From: Cyrtodaria siliqua
Taxonomy: Eukaryota; Mollusca; Bivalvia; Adapedonta; Hiatellidae
DNA: 64,000 bases
Direction of reading: 5' to 3'
NCBI GenBank assembly: GCA_037043455.1
Contig: JAWPHD010010968.1
Span: 24,073-88,072 of the forward strand
Shown here one piece after another: positions 36,898 to 49,204 of this stretch. Position numbers and translations under genes: made by a program. The notes beneath the pieces are model-generated. The model had not been told where the DNA came from. It saw nothing but the letters and a program-made list of their open reading frames with translations, and did no database searches. Position 1 is the stretch's first letter, and each line of letters starts with the position of its first letter.

Positions 36898-38815
36898 AAC
36901 TTTATACCTATAAGTGAGCAAAGCCAATAGTGACCTCAACCGTCTACTCGGTATAAATATATATGATCCGGTAGCAAGCCCGGTCAAATACATAAAATAT
37001 GGGGTGCTTGATTTCCCTTATTCCTATAAATGAGCAAAGCCAATAGTGACCTTTCCCGTTTACTCGGTATAAATATATATTATCCGGTAGCAAGTCCGGT
37101 CGAATAACCAAATATGTTGTGCTTGATTTCCCTTATACATGTAAGTGAACAAAGCCAGTATTGACCTCTCCTGTCTACTCTGTATAAATATATATGATCC
37201 GGTAGCAAGCCCGGTCGAATACCCGAATACGGGGGTGCTTCATTTCCCTTATAACTATAAATGAGCAAAGTCAATAGTGACCTCTCCCGTCTACTCGGTA
37301 TAAATATATATATATGAAATACCCATATATGGGTATAAAGCACGGTAGAATAACAAACTAGGCGGTGTAAGTATATTTTTCTAATATCTATATGTGTCAG
37401 ATAGGCATGCAGACTTAAACTCAGTTAACTCATATACCTGATATCAATATATAAGATCCGGTAGCAAGCCCTGGAGAAAACCAAACTAAGCGGTGGAAGA
37501 ATATTTTTTATATTATCTATATTTGTCAGATAGCTATGCAGACCCTAAACTCAGTTAACCCATCTACCCGGTATCAATATATAAGATCCGGTAGTAAGGA
37601 CGGTAGAATACCAAACTAGGCGGTGTATGTTTTTCTAATATCTATATGTGTAAGATAGGTATGCAGACTTAAACTCAGTTAACTCATATACCTGATATCA
37701 ATATATAAGATCAGGTAGCAAGCCCGATATAATCCCAAACAAGGCGGTGTGAGTATGTGACCCTAAACTCAGTTAACCTATCTACGCGGTATCAATATAT
37801 AAGATCCGGTAGCAAGCCCGGTAGAAGACCAAACTAGGCGGTGGAAGCATATTTTTCTATTATCTATATTTTCCAGATAGATGTGCAGACTTAAACTCAG
37901 TTAACTCATATACCTGATATCAATATATAAGATCCGGTAGCAAGCCCGATAGAATACCAAACAAGGTGGTGTGAGTATGTGACCCTAAACTCAGTTGACC
38001 CATCTACCCGGTATCAATATATAAGATCCGGTAGCAAGCCCGGTAGAAGACCAAACTAGGCGGTGGAAGCATATTTTTCTATTATCTATATTTTCCAGAT
38101 AGATATGCAGACTTAAACTCAGTTAACTCATATACCTGATATCAATATATAAGATCCGGTAGCAAGCCCGATAGAATACCAAACAAGGCGGTGTGAGTAT
38201 GTGACCCTAAACTCAGTTGACCCATCTACCCGGTATCAATATATAAGATCCGGTAGCAAGCCCGGTAGAAGACCGAACTAGGCGGTGGAAGCATTTTTTT
38301 CTATTACCTATATTTTCCAGATAGATATGCAGACTTAAACTCAGTTAACTCATATACCTGATATCAATATATAAGATCCGGTAGCAAGCCCGATAGAATC
38401 CCAAACAAGGCGGTGTGAGTATGTGACCCTAAACTCAGTTAACCTATCTACGCGGTATCAATATATAAGATCCGGTAGCAAGCCCGGTAGAAGACCAAAC
38501 TAGGCGGTGGAAGCATATTTTTCTATTATCTATATTTTCCAGATAGATATGCAGACTTAAACTCAGTTAACTCATATACCTGATATCAATACATAAGATC
38601 CGGTAGCAAGCCCGATAGAATCCCAAACAAGGCGGTGTGAGTATGTGACCCTGAACTCAGTTAACCTATCTACGCGGAATCAATAAGATCCGGTAGCAAG
38701 CCCGGTAGAAGACTAAATTAGGCGGTGGAAGCATATTTTTCTATTATCTATATTTTCCAGATAGATATGCAGACTTAAACTCAGTTAACTCATATACCTG
38801 ATATCAATATATATA
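36898..38815 (-). repeat. ~111-117-bp satellite-like units, block D, with dimeric higher-order repeat
   Basis: Opposite orientation to block C. From 37.8 to 38.8 kb two diverged unit types alternate. One has TCTATTATCTATATTTTCCA and the other GTGTGAGTATGTGACCCT. This gives a higher-order period of about 222 bp repeated roughly five times (landmarks near 37850, 38070, 38290, 38515, 38730). Confidence 0.9.
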
Positions 38816-40140
38816 TGGAACGCCATATCTACATAAACCTAATTATTTGTTGATATCTACAATTATTTGAAGATATCTACAATTCAATTAGAGATATCTC
38901 TAATTCATTTGAACATATCCATAATTCAATTAGAGATATCTCTGATTGAATTAGAGATATCAATATATCAGATGTATTAGAGATATCTTCAAATCAATTA
39001 GAGATATCTCCAATTGAATTATGGATATGTTCAAATGAATTAGAGATATCTCTAATTGTAGTGTTGACGTCTCCATGGCGAATAAATAAATAATAATTAT
39101 TTCTCCCTATCACAGACACTCAAACAAAGTTGCAAATTGTGGCGACTATGTCTCGCACACGGCAAGCGGGCTCGTCTTGACAGACGTACGCTTAGACACT
39201 CAACCAAAATTTCAAAATTTAGCGACTACAAGAGTATTAATTTAAATTTCAGTTTCTTTATTTTGTTTTTGTTAGGTTTATAATTGGGTTTTTGACCAAT
39301 ATGTAAACTCCTTAATATTAAATATCTTTACAATGGATGAAATAACAAACGCCATAAAAATCAACTGAGAATCTCTAATAATTCAGACCTACTAATCTAT
39401 AAATTTATGAAACTTTCTAACTTTCAAGTATTAAAATTTTATGTAAGTACAATTCTTATAAGACCAAATTCCTTTGCTATCAACAATTAAAAAATTTAAA
39501 CATTATATATACAACAACGTTTGCAAGTGAAATTACTAAAAATCTTATTTAAAGCAAAAATGTATTAAAATATATTAAATTTAAACAAAAGGTTCAAGAG
39601 GGCATAGCTATTAATGACAGTAAGATATGCATATTCAAATTGTCTTCCACCTTTTGTTGTGTCTGAATTTTGCTGTTCATTTTCCGACATTGTTGTTGTT
39701 ACTGTTTTTGAAGAACGCGCGCGCGCGCATGCGTAGTTTGGTTTGCTTTTGGGAGCGATTATTATTTTCGTAATTTAAAGTTTATATTATAAACATTTAG
39801 AGATATCTCTAATAGAATTGTAGATATCTCTAATTCAATTGTAGATATCAGTAATTTAATTATGGATATGTTGAGTTTGATTGTAATTAGAGATATCTAT
39901 AATTCAATTAGAGATATCTCCAATTGATTTGTAGATATCTTCAAATGAATTAGAGATATCTCTAATTGAATTAAAGATATCTACAAATAATTAGAGATAT
40001 CTCTAACTGAATTGTAGATATCTCTAATTGAATTAGAGATATCTACAAATAATTAGAGATATCTCTAATTGAATTGTAGATATCTTCAAATAATTGTAGA
40101 TATCAACAATTATTTAGGTTTATGTAGATTTGGCGTTCCA
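38816..40140. mobile_element. 1.3-kb foldback element with GATATC-palindrome subterminal arrays
   Basis: Inverted ends: TGGAACGCCATATCTACATA at the left is matched by the right end (TATGTAGATTTGGCGTTCCA). Similarity runs inward ~70 bp through TAATTATTTGTTGATATCTA. Inside each end is an array of TTAGAGATATCTCTAATT palindromes in many variants. The centre (39080-39790) is AT-rich with no transposase. It interrupts the satellite field, with TATA-rich sequence on both sides. Confidence 0.85.
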
Positions 40141-43110
40141 TATATATAAGATCCGGTATCAAGCCCGATAGAATACCAAACAAGGCGGTGTGAGTATGTA
40201 ACCCTATACTCAGTTAACCCATCTACCCGGTATCAATATATACGATCCGGTAGCAAACACGGTAGAAGACCAAACTAGGCGATTGAAGCATATTTTTATA
40301 TTATCTATATTTGTCAGATAAATATGCAGACTTAAACTCAGTTAACCCACATGCTTCCCACCCTAAAGTAAGCTAACTCATATACCAGGTATCAATATAG
40401 AACATCTGGTTGAAATCCTGGTAGAATACCCATATAAGAGTAGTTTGCATTTTTTCGGTAGCAAGTCCATACAATAATGAATATGAGTATTTATATTTTC
40501 ATCCTAACATCTTAACATCTTGAAACATATTTATGTTTGCCTTTCCCGGTCCTAATTTCAAATTTTGGGTAGATAGGTAGGCCGGTAGGCAGTCAAATAA
40601 AACAAATGAAAGAAGAATATCTTATATAGTGATAACAGAACAACAGAAACCTTATTGTTTAATTAATAATTAATAAATTGACCTCTCCCGTCTACTTGGT
40701 TTATAACATCCGGTAGCAAGCCCGGTCGAACACCCAAATATGGAGTGTTTCATTTCCCTTATATGTATATGTGTGCAAACCGAATAGTGACCTTTCCTGG
40801 TATAAATATATAAGATCAGGTAGCAAGCCCGGTCGAATACCCAATTATGAAGTGTTTGATTTCCCTTATATGTATAAATGTGCAAACCCACTGGTGAACT
40901 CTCCCGTCAACGTGGTATAAATATATACAATCCGTCAGCAAGCCCGGTAGACTACCCACTCAGAGGGTGTATGTGTATGTGTTTGTAGTTTCTCCATAAA
41001 GTAATATATATAATATTGCAGTCTGGGTTTGATTGAGACTGTTCGTGAAAGGAAGTGAAATATTCTTGCTACCCATTCACGCCCTCTTGCCGGTAAGATC
41101 CGTTAGCAAGCCAGATAAAATACACAAATAAAGAACGTTTGTATTTAACATATTTTCTTTTCTCATTTAATAAAGAAAAGGTTTACCTATTGGAATCTGA
41201 AAGCTGATTATATTTCTGTCATAGAAGGCGTTCATTCGTCTGTTCTTTGGAACGTATTTTCAACAGTGCTGGGATTGATGTTACACTGACTGTCATTTCA
41301 AACGTTTTAACTAACAGTTCGACCTTAATGCACAAAAATTATTGGTAATTAACAATGTGTTGTATTAACAATGCAATGCTACACTCAGTTAACCCATATA
41401 CCCGGTATCAATATATGAGATCCGGTATCAAGCCCGGTAGGAGACCGAAATAGGCGGTGTATGTTTTTCCAATATCTATATGTGTCAGATGTATATGAAG
41501 ACCCAGAAGTCTGTTAACTCATATACCCGGTATCAATATATCAGATCCGGTTTAAAGCCAGGTAGAAGTCCAAACTAGGTGGGTTTTTTTTTCTCCAATA
41601 TCTATATGTGTCAGATGTATATGAAGACCCAGAAGTCAGTTAACTCATATACCCGGTATCAATATATCAGATCCGGTTTAAAGCCAGGTAGAAGTCCAAA
41701 CTAGGTGGTGTATGTTTTCCAATATCTATATGTGTCAGATATACATGCAAACTCAGTTAACTCATTACACGGTATCAAATATAATATCCGGTAGAAAGCC
41801 CGGTAGGAGACCGAAATAGGCGGTGTATGTTTTCCAATATCTATATGAGTCAGATATATGAAGACCCAGAAGTCTGTTAACTCATATACCCGGTATCAAT
41901 ATATCAGATCCGGTATAAAGCCAGGTAGAAGTCCAAACTAGGTGGTGTATGTTTTTCTAATATCTATATGTGTCAGATGTATATGAAGACTCAGAAGTCA
42001 GTTAACTCATATACCCGGTATCAATATATCAGATCCGATTTAAAGCCAGGTAAAAGTCCAAACTAGGTAGTGTATGTTTTCCAATAGCTATATGTGTCAG
42101 ATATACATGCAAACTCAGTTAACTCATATACCAGGTATCAGATATAATATCCGGTAGAAAGTCCGGTAGGAGACCGAACTAGGCGGTGTGTGTTTTCCAA
42201 TATCTATATGAGTCAGATGTATATGAAGACCCATAAGTCAGTTTACTCATATACCCGGTATCAATATATCAGATCCGGTATAATGCCAGGTAGAAGTCCA
42301 AACTAGGTGGTGTATGTTTTCCAATATCTATATGTGTCAGATATACATGCAAACTCAGTTAACTCATATACCAGGTATCAAATATAATATCCGGTAGAAA
42401 GCCCGGTAGGAGAACGAACTAGGCGGTGTATGTTTTCCAATATCTATATTTGTCAGATATACATGCAAACTCAGTTAACACATATACCCGGTATCAAATA
42501 TATTATCAGGTAGAAAGCCCGGTAGGAGACCGAACTAGGCGGTGTATGTTTTCCAATATCTATATGAGTCTGATATATATGCAAACTCAGTTAACTCATA
42601 TACCCGGTATCAAACATAATATCCGGTAGAAAGCCCGGTAGGAGACCGAACTAGGCGGTGTATGTTTTCCAATATCTATATGAGTCAGATATATATGCAA
42701 ACTCAGTTAACTCATATACCCGGTATCAAATATAATATCCGGTAGAAAGCCCGGTAAGAGCCCGAACTAGGCGGTGTATGTTTTCCAATATCTATATGAG
42801 TAAGATATATATGCAAACTCAGTTAACTCATATACCCGGTATCAAATATAATATCCGGTAGAAAGCCCGGTAGGAGACCGAACTAGGCGGTGTATGTTTT
42901 CCAATATCTATATGAGTCAGATATATATGAAGACCCACAACTCGGTAAACCCATATACCCGATATCAATATAGGACATCTGGTTGAAATCCCGGTAGAAT
43001 ACCCATATAAGAGTTGTTTGCTTTTTTATTTCGGTAGCAAGCCCGTAAAATAATGAATATGCATATTTATATTTTCATTTTAACATCTTGAAACATATTT
43101 ATGTTTGCCT
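40141..43110 (-). repeat. ~118-bp satellite-like units, block E
   Basis: Continues block D beyond the foldback insertion. Between 41.4 and 42.95 kb units are homogeneous (CCGGTAGAAAGCCCGGTAGG, GACCGAACTAGGCGGTGTAT, TTTTCCAATATCTATATGAG) with a period of about 118 bp. 41090-41370 is non-repeat spacer. A ~200-bp block around 40385-40650 recurs at 42960-43240 (GGTAGAATACCCATATAAGA, AAAACAAATGAAAGAAGAAT, TAGTGATAACAGAACAACAG), bracketing this part. Confidence 0.9.
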
Positions 43111-43239
43111 TTCCCGGTCCTAATTCAAATTTTGAGTAGACAGTTAGGACGGTAGGCAGTCTAATAAAACAAATGAAAGAAGAATATCTAATATAGTGAT
43201 AACAGAACAACAGAAACTTTATTTTTTTTAATTAATAAG

Positions 43240-43690
43240 TATTAAATTGACCTGGCATCATCCATGTATTTATGAAAATCGGTAAAATATTGACTATTGT
43301 TTTAGAACCACTGAACGGACTAGGCCAGCCTAGCTTAAACATATTTAGTCTGTGCACTTGGAATAAATTTGTTCGTTGTATTAATTAAAAGTTAACTATC
43401 GCTTAATATATCTTGCAGTTCAGTGGCGTAGCGTGACCAAAATCTCAATTACTCACGGGGATTGGTGCGGGAGAGGGTTGTCCCGCTGGTGGGGATCCGG
43501 GGGGCCTCCCTCGGATTTTTAAAAAAAAAAATAAACGCTCGTAAATGACTTCTGGTGTATTTTAGGGTCAGGATGAAAGATTTAAATCCTGTCGAAAATA
43601 AAATTCTTCCTTAACATTTCATTCACCTTAGAACTGAAAATTATGGCTCACCTTTTTATTGCGTTTTTCGGGTTTTTATTTTTTGAGCCT
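43240..43690. other. Spacer between satellite and trinucleotide array
   Basis: No gene seen. CAGTGGCGTAGCGTGACCAA at 43421 and a G-rich patch (GGGGATCCGGGGGGCCTCCC) followed by poly-A resemble the start of a dispersed mollusc element (recalled, weak). Confidence 0.4.
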
Positions 43691-43691
43691 T

Positions 43692-44706
43692 CGTTTGCAG
43701 AAGCATCATCATGGTCAGCAGCAGCAGCATTATCAGCAACAGTATCATCATCATCAGCGGCATCAGAAGCTTGAGCAGCAGCATCAACGGCATCATAATC
43801 AATAGCAGCAGCAACAATGGCAAAAAAGTAGAAGCAGATAAGCACCATTCTCATCATCATCAACAGCAGCAGCAACATCATCACCATCTTCAGCATCATC
43901 ATCATCATCCGCAGCAGCATCAGAAGCCTTAGCATCAGCAGCAGCAGCAACAGCAGCAATAGCAAAACAGTAGAAGCGGATAAGCATCATCATCAACATC
44001 AGCAACAGCAACATCAGCATCAGCAGCAGCTTCAGAAACATCAGCAACAACATCGTCATCATCATCAGCAGCAGCAACAGCAACAGCAATAGCAAAAACA
44101 GCAACAGCATAATCAGAAACATCATCATCTTCAACAGCAGCAGCATCATCATTAGCAGCAGCAGCATCAACAGCAGCAGCAGCATCATCAACATCAGCAT
44201 CATCATCAGAAGCCTCAGCAGCAAGTGCAGCAGCATCAGCCAAACAGTAGAAGCAGATAAGCATCATCAGCTGCAGCAACGACAGCATCAGCAGCAGTAT
44301 CATCATCATCAGCAGTCGCTTCGAAAGTAGCAGCAACAACAACATCATCATCATCAGCAGCAGCAACACCAACAACAGCAGCATCAGAAGCATCATCATC
44401 TTCAGCAGCAGCAGCAGCAGCAGCATAACCATCATCAGCAACAGCATCATCATCATCAGCAGCAGCAGCAACAGCATCAGCAGCATCATCAACAGCAGCA
44501 GCAGCATCATCAGAAGCCTCAAAAGCAGCAGCATCAGCAGCATCAATAGCGGCAGCAACAACAGCAAAACAGTAGAAGCAGATAAGCATCATCATCAGCT
44601 GCAGCAACGACAGCTTCAGCAGCAGCTTAAGAAGCAGCAGCATCAACATCATCAGCTTCAGAAGCAGCAGCATCAACATCATCATCATCATCAGCATCTT
44701 CAGCAA

Positions 44707-44737
<31 letters not shown>

Positions 44738-44965
44738 AGCATCAGCAGCATCATCAACAGCAGCAGCAGCAGCATCTTCAGAAGCATCATCTTCATTGGA
44801 AGCTTAGCAACATCATCATAATCAGCAGCAGCAATAACATCAGCAAAAGCAATAGCATCATCATATTCAGCAGCATCATCATCATCAGCAGCAACATCAT
44901 CATATCAACAGCAGCAGCGTCAGACAGAAGCAGCAGCAGCAGCAGCGGCATCATAATCATTAGAT
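43692..44965 (-). repeat. AGC/ATC trinucleotide-rich array, inverted relative to 23-29.6 kb
   Basis: Same punctuated pattern as the 23-kb array but reverse-complemented: AGTAGAAGCAGATAAGCATC corresponds to GATGCTTATCTGCTGCTACT. Leu/Met and Ala/Asp open frames up to 210 codons on the minus strand come from the repeats and are not genes. Confidence 0.9.
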
Positions 44966-45043
44966 TACATCACAGACCTAATAACAATATGTCTGTGATT
45001 ACATCTGCTGCAGCAAAAACATCAACAAATGTAGAAGCAGATA

Positions 45044-46738
45044 ACGTCTCACACCACAATTAATTTTCCATAGGGTCCCATTGTAAGGTTTGTGTTCATG
45101 GCATAGAGATAAAAAAGATTTTGAAGCACAATTTTAGGCTTAAATTCTTCCTTGATCCAATATCTGCATGCTATTAACTTTTAACGAATATTTACCAGAT
45201 TGAACTTTTTTTAATTTCTTGCTTGTGTGACACCTATCAAAATTCAGCGTAATAATATGACAAAAATACAACATGTGGTGATTCGACCCATGATGTCTAA
45301 AATGAGACAGAATTAGCTAGAAAGCTGATATCAACATGAAATTTTCTGTGATCTCTTCCTAAAATGCTGTAGATTAAGCATCTGGTAAAGATAAATCCAT
45401 GTGTGCAATGTAAAGTCCTGTAAAAAGCAGAAAAAGGGAACTATGTTTTTAGACTACCTCCATCATCTGTAGGGCAGGAGTACTCAAGGGAGATAATAGT
45501 GTCGTGAGTCCATAAGCATCATCATCATCATCAGCAACAGCATCATCATCGTCATCATCAGCCACAGCAGCAGCAGCAGCAGCAGCAACAACATCAACTT
45601 CTTCCACAGCAGCAGCAGCAGCAACAGCATCATCATCATCTGCAGCAGCAGCATCATCATCATCATCAGCAGCAGCAGCATAATCATCAATAGCAGCAGC
45701 AACAACATCAATAAAAATAGAAGCAGATAAGCACCATCATCATCAGTAGCAGCAGCAGCAGCAGTAGCAGCATCAACAACAGAAGAAGCAGCAGCATCAG
45801 AAGCCTCATCATCATCAGCAACAACAACATCATCATCATCAGCAGCAGCATCATCATCATCAGAAGCGTCAGTAGCAGCAACGACAACAATAAAAAAGTA
45901 GAAGCAGCTAGATAAACACCTTCATCATCATCATCATCTGCAGCAGCAGCAACAACAACATCAGCAACATCATCATCATCATCATCTGCAGCAGCAGCAG
46001 CAGCAAAACAGCATCAGCATCAACAGCTGCAGCGTCAGCAGCAACATCATCATCATCAGCAGCAGAAGCAACAACAGTAGCAGTAGCAGCAGTAGCAGCA
46101 GTAGCAGCAGCAGCATCTGAAGCAGCATCATCATCATTATCAGCAGCAGCAGAAACAACAGCAGCAACGGCAACAAAATCATCATCAGCAGCAGCATAAG
46201 CTGCATCAGCAGCATCAATAGCGGTAGCAACAACAGCAAAAAACCTAGAAGCAGGTAAGCATCATCATCATCATCATCATCATACTTAAGGACTCACACC
46301 ACTATTATCTCCCTTGAATACTCCTGCCCCACAGATGAAGGAGGTAGATAAAAAAAACAAGTTCGCTTTTCTACATTTTACAGGATACATTGATTTATCT
46401 TTACCAGGTTCTAAATCTACAGCATTTTAGGAAGAGATCCCAGAAAAATGCATGTTGATATAAGATTTCTAGCTAATTCTGCCTCATTTTACACATCATG
46501 GGTCTAATCTCCACGGGGTTGTATTTTTGTCTACATTTTGATAGGTGTCTGACAGGCAAACATGAAATTAAAAAAAGTTCAATCTGGTAAATATTCGTTA
46601 AAAGTTAATAGCATGCAGATATTGGATCAATGAAGAATTTAAGCATAAATACATGTTGCAAAATCTTTTTTATCTCTATGCCACGAACAAAAACATTACA
46701 ATGGGACCCTATGGAAAATTAATTGTGGTGTGAGACGT
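45044..46738. mobile_element. 1.7-kb long-TIR foldback element with trinucleotide loop
   Basis: Left arm 45044-45516 and right arm 46280-46738 are inverted copies of about 460 bp. ACGTCTCACACCACAATTAA, CCATAGGGTCCCATTGTA, GCATGCTATTAACTTTTAAC and GGGAGATAATAGTG are shared. The loop (45517-46279) is pure AGC/ATC repeat. No transposase. No convincing target duplication is visible. Confidence 0.85.
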
Positions 46739-46814
46739 CATCAACAACAAGCAACTAGCAACATTATTAGCTTCTGTCCGTGGTATTTATTTACTTTATT
46801 CGTGTTATTATGAA

Positions 46815-49108
46815 GGCCGAGTCTATTGACACGTATACGTTTATTCGTGTTACCTGTCTAGTGACACGTATACGTTTATTCGTGTTACCTGTCTAGTGAC
46901 ACGTATACGTATAATAGAATGGGAAACGTATCAAGTAATAAGTGTCAATAAGAAGATTAGTTAGTGACACGTATACAAACGTTTTATACTTGTTTGTTGC
47001 AGGTATTTTTTAAATTGTATATTATATTTTGGAAAAACTTGCTAGTTGAAATAAATAATAAATATTATATATTGCTTTTTTTCTTTACTTTTTTTCTTTA
47101 TGTGTTGTTTTAATTGCATTAAATTCTTTTTTTCACTACATGTCGAAAGAAATTGGGCAAAATCTTTGAAGAAATGTGTTGCTGTGTTATATTTTTTCCG
47201 TGGCGTCATTTTCGTGTTTTTGTTTTTTCTTTCTACTAAAATTATGTTGGTAATTGGAATTACAATTCCACTGTCTTTTATTTCTTTAAGCCAACGGGTT
47301 GCTACACATTTTTTATCGAATAAATGAAGGCCTAAATGTGTTCTTACACTAAATATGTGGTGACAAGGCAAGGAATATACTGTGTGAAATGCACACGTGC
47401 AAACCTCAGCATTGTTCGTGACAGTGTATGTGTTATCGTTTACATTTACTGTGTACGTCTTTTCGTCATGCGTCGTGATAACATATTTGTTGTGTGTATG
47501 TTTATCTAGTTGCCGAGACAGGAGATCTGCCGCAGCATGCTCACACACACTGGAAATGTTCGCATGAAGCGGTGATACGTTTCTCGTGTTAATTCGAGTT
47601 TTTAAGTGTTTTGATCTGTAAGTGTCATGTATATATTTGAAAAGTCGCTTAACAGACTGCTCTAAATGGTTTGTTCTCTTGATATACTGCTTTAGTTTTT
47701 GATTATGACTTTCGATTTTGTTGTTAGTGTGGTTGCCCAAAAATTCTAATTTCAGCGCATCCAAGCTTTCTTTACAAACACTAATTAGTATACAGTTATT
47801 ATAACTGTATAAAGGTGTCAGCTAATCACTCAAAGTTAAGTGGATACTGTCATTAAGTGTGCTTGTTTGCTTTTCTTTTGTGGACGTTTAATGTTTTTCA
47901 CACCTACACTGTTCATTGACATTTGAGCAAATGCTATCATTTAAGTTGTGCTTGTGTATTAAGGTATTAATTTACTATATACAAACTAAAGAGATATGGC
48001 TTATATTTACATTTATTTAATTATCAATTTTGCGTTTCCGTATTAAAATAAATATTTATTTTATACATTACACATTAAGAACATGTGATATACATAAGAG
48101 GAATATTTATTAAAACGTGATTGGAGTGTGTCTATATAATTCAATAAGTTTTTCATTGATGCAAAAGCTGGATAACATATATATGAAGTGGATTTATACT
48201 GTTGCAATGTAAATTTACATGTTGAATTTCTACGTTTTGTGTATAGATTCGAAGAATGAAGTGGATTGTGTCTATATAATTCAACACGTATTTCAGTGAT
48301 TCCGAAGGTGGTTTATACGTCAATATCTAATCTATGTAATAAAATGAATTTATACTGATGCCACGTAAATTTACATTTTAATATCTACGTTTTATGCCTT
48401 GAATGGCATACGTGTAAATAATTCAGGAACGATAATTCGTATATTAAGCGTGTCAATTATTCAGTAACGATAATCCAGTAAACTACTATTACGTTGTCTG
48501 CCCTTGAATCTCATATGTGTAAATAATTCAGGAACGATAATCGTTAGTGACACGTATAATAGAAGTGACAATGGGAAACGTATCTACTGCTAAGTTGTCT
48601 GTACTTGAATCGCATACGTGTAAATAATTCAGGAACGATAATTCGTATATTAGGCGTGTCAATAATTCAGGAACGATAATCGTTAGTGACACGTATAAAA
48701 GAAGTGAGAATGGGAAACGTATCTACTACTACGTTGTCTGTACTTGAATCGCATACGTGTAAATAATTCAGGAACGATAATCATTAAAAAAACAACGTAA
48801 GATATGATACATTTTCTTTCTTTAATTACTGACACGCACATTAATATATGTTTAATATATCACAATGACAATGTCTAATATAAGAACGTTTAAGATACAG
48901 TTTCTTGACCATTTGGGAAAGAACACTTACAAACATATATATAATATGACCAATACATTACAATAATTAAACTTTAAACGACTTTATATAAAATTGGCAA
49001 AAAATATGAACTCATAACAGTATAATGTAAGTATTACTGGCGTGATAACCGCCATCGACCTACTCTTACGGTTGTGCTATTATTACATACGTGTCAATAG
49101 ACACTCCG
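46815..49108 (-). mobile_element. MULE-like DNA transposon with 9-bp target duplication
   Basis: The ends carry inverted TCTATTGACACGTAT (46822-46836 and 49087-49101). The element is flanked by a perfect 9-bp direct repeat TATTATGAA (46806-46814 and 49109-49117), the target-site length typical of Mutator-like elements. Subterminal tandem motifs occur at both ends: GTGACACGTATACGTTTATT near 46.85-46.98 kb, and AAATAATTCAGGAACGATAA with TGGGAAACGTATC at 48.4-48.8 kb. The only coding remnant is a transposase C-terminus on the minus strand, so the copy is non-autonomous. Confidence 0.85.
47042..47764 (-). pseudogene. MULE/ZSWIM-type transposase C-terminal fragment with SWIM zinc finger
   Basis: An open frame of 240 residues. 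Residues 12-30 (HTNNKIESHNQKLKQYIKR) match the 'N-x-IES-N..LK' string near the end of MULE catalytic domains. A SWIM zinc finger follows at residues 122-136: C122-x-C124-x9-C134-x-H136 in VCTCAFHTVYSLPCHH. SWIM fingers bind zinc and sit after the transposase core in MULEs and in ZSWIM1/3-like proteins. The DDE catalytic region expected upstream is absent: 47765-49100 has no matching frame. The fragment therefore cannot be a working transposase, and the ATG at 47764 is probably only an internal methionine. The lysine-rich tail may be read-through into element sequence. Confidence 0.75.
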
Positions 49109-49204
49109 TATTATGAAACATTCCATGAAAAAAGCTAGCATTTGCATAGCAGCCGTAGTTGTCGCCCGGTTGTTCCAGCCGGTTGATGCTTCCAAAATGA
49201 GCCT

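Noticed and set aside
29600..43110. CRISPR-like array (short conserved core with regular spacing)
   Set aside because: Spacers are related to each other, units occur in both orientations, there are no cas genes, and the window is eukaryotic; it is a satellite.
43648..46239. Long Leu/Met-rich and Ala/Asp-rich open frames (up to 210 codons) on the minus strand
   Set aside because: They are pure translation of AGC/ATC trinucleotide repeats in several overlapping frames, without domains or codon variation expected of a gene.
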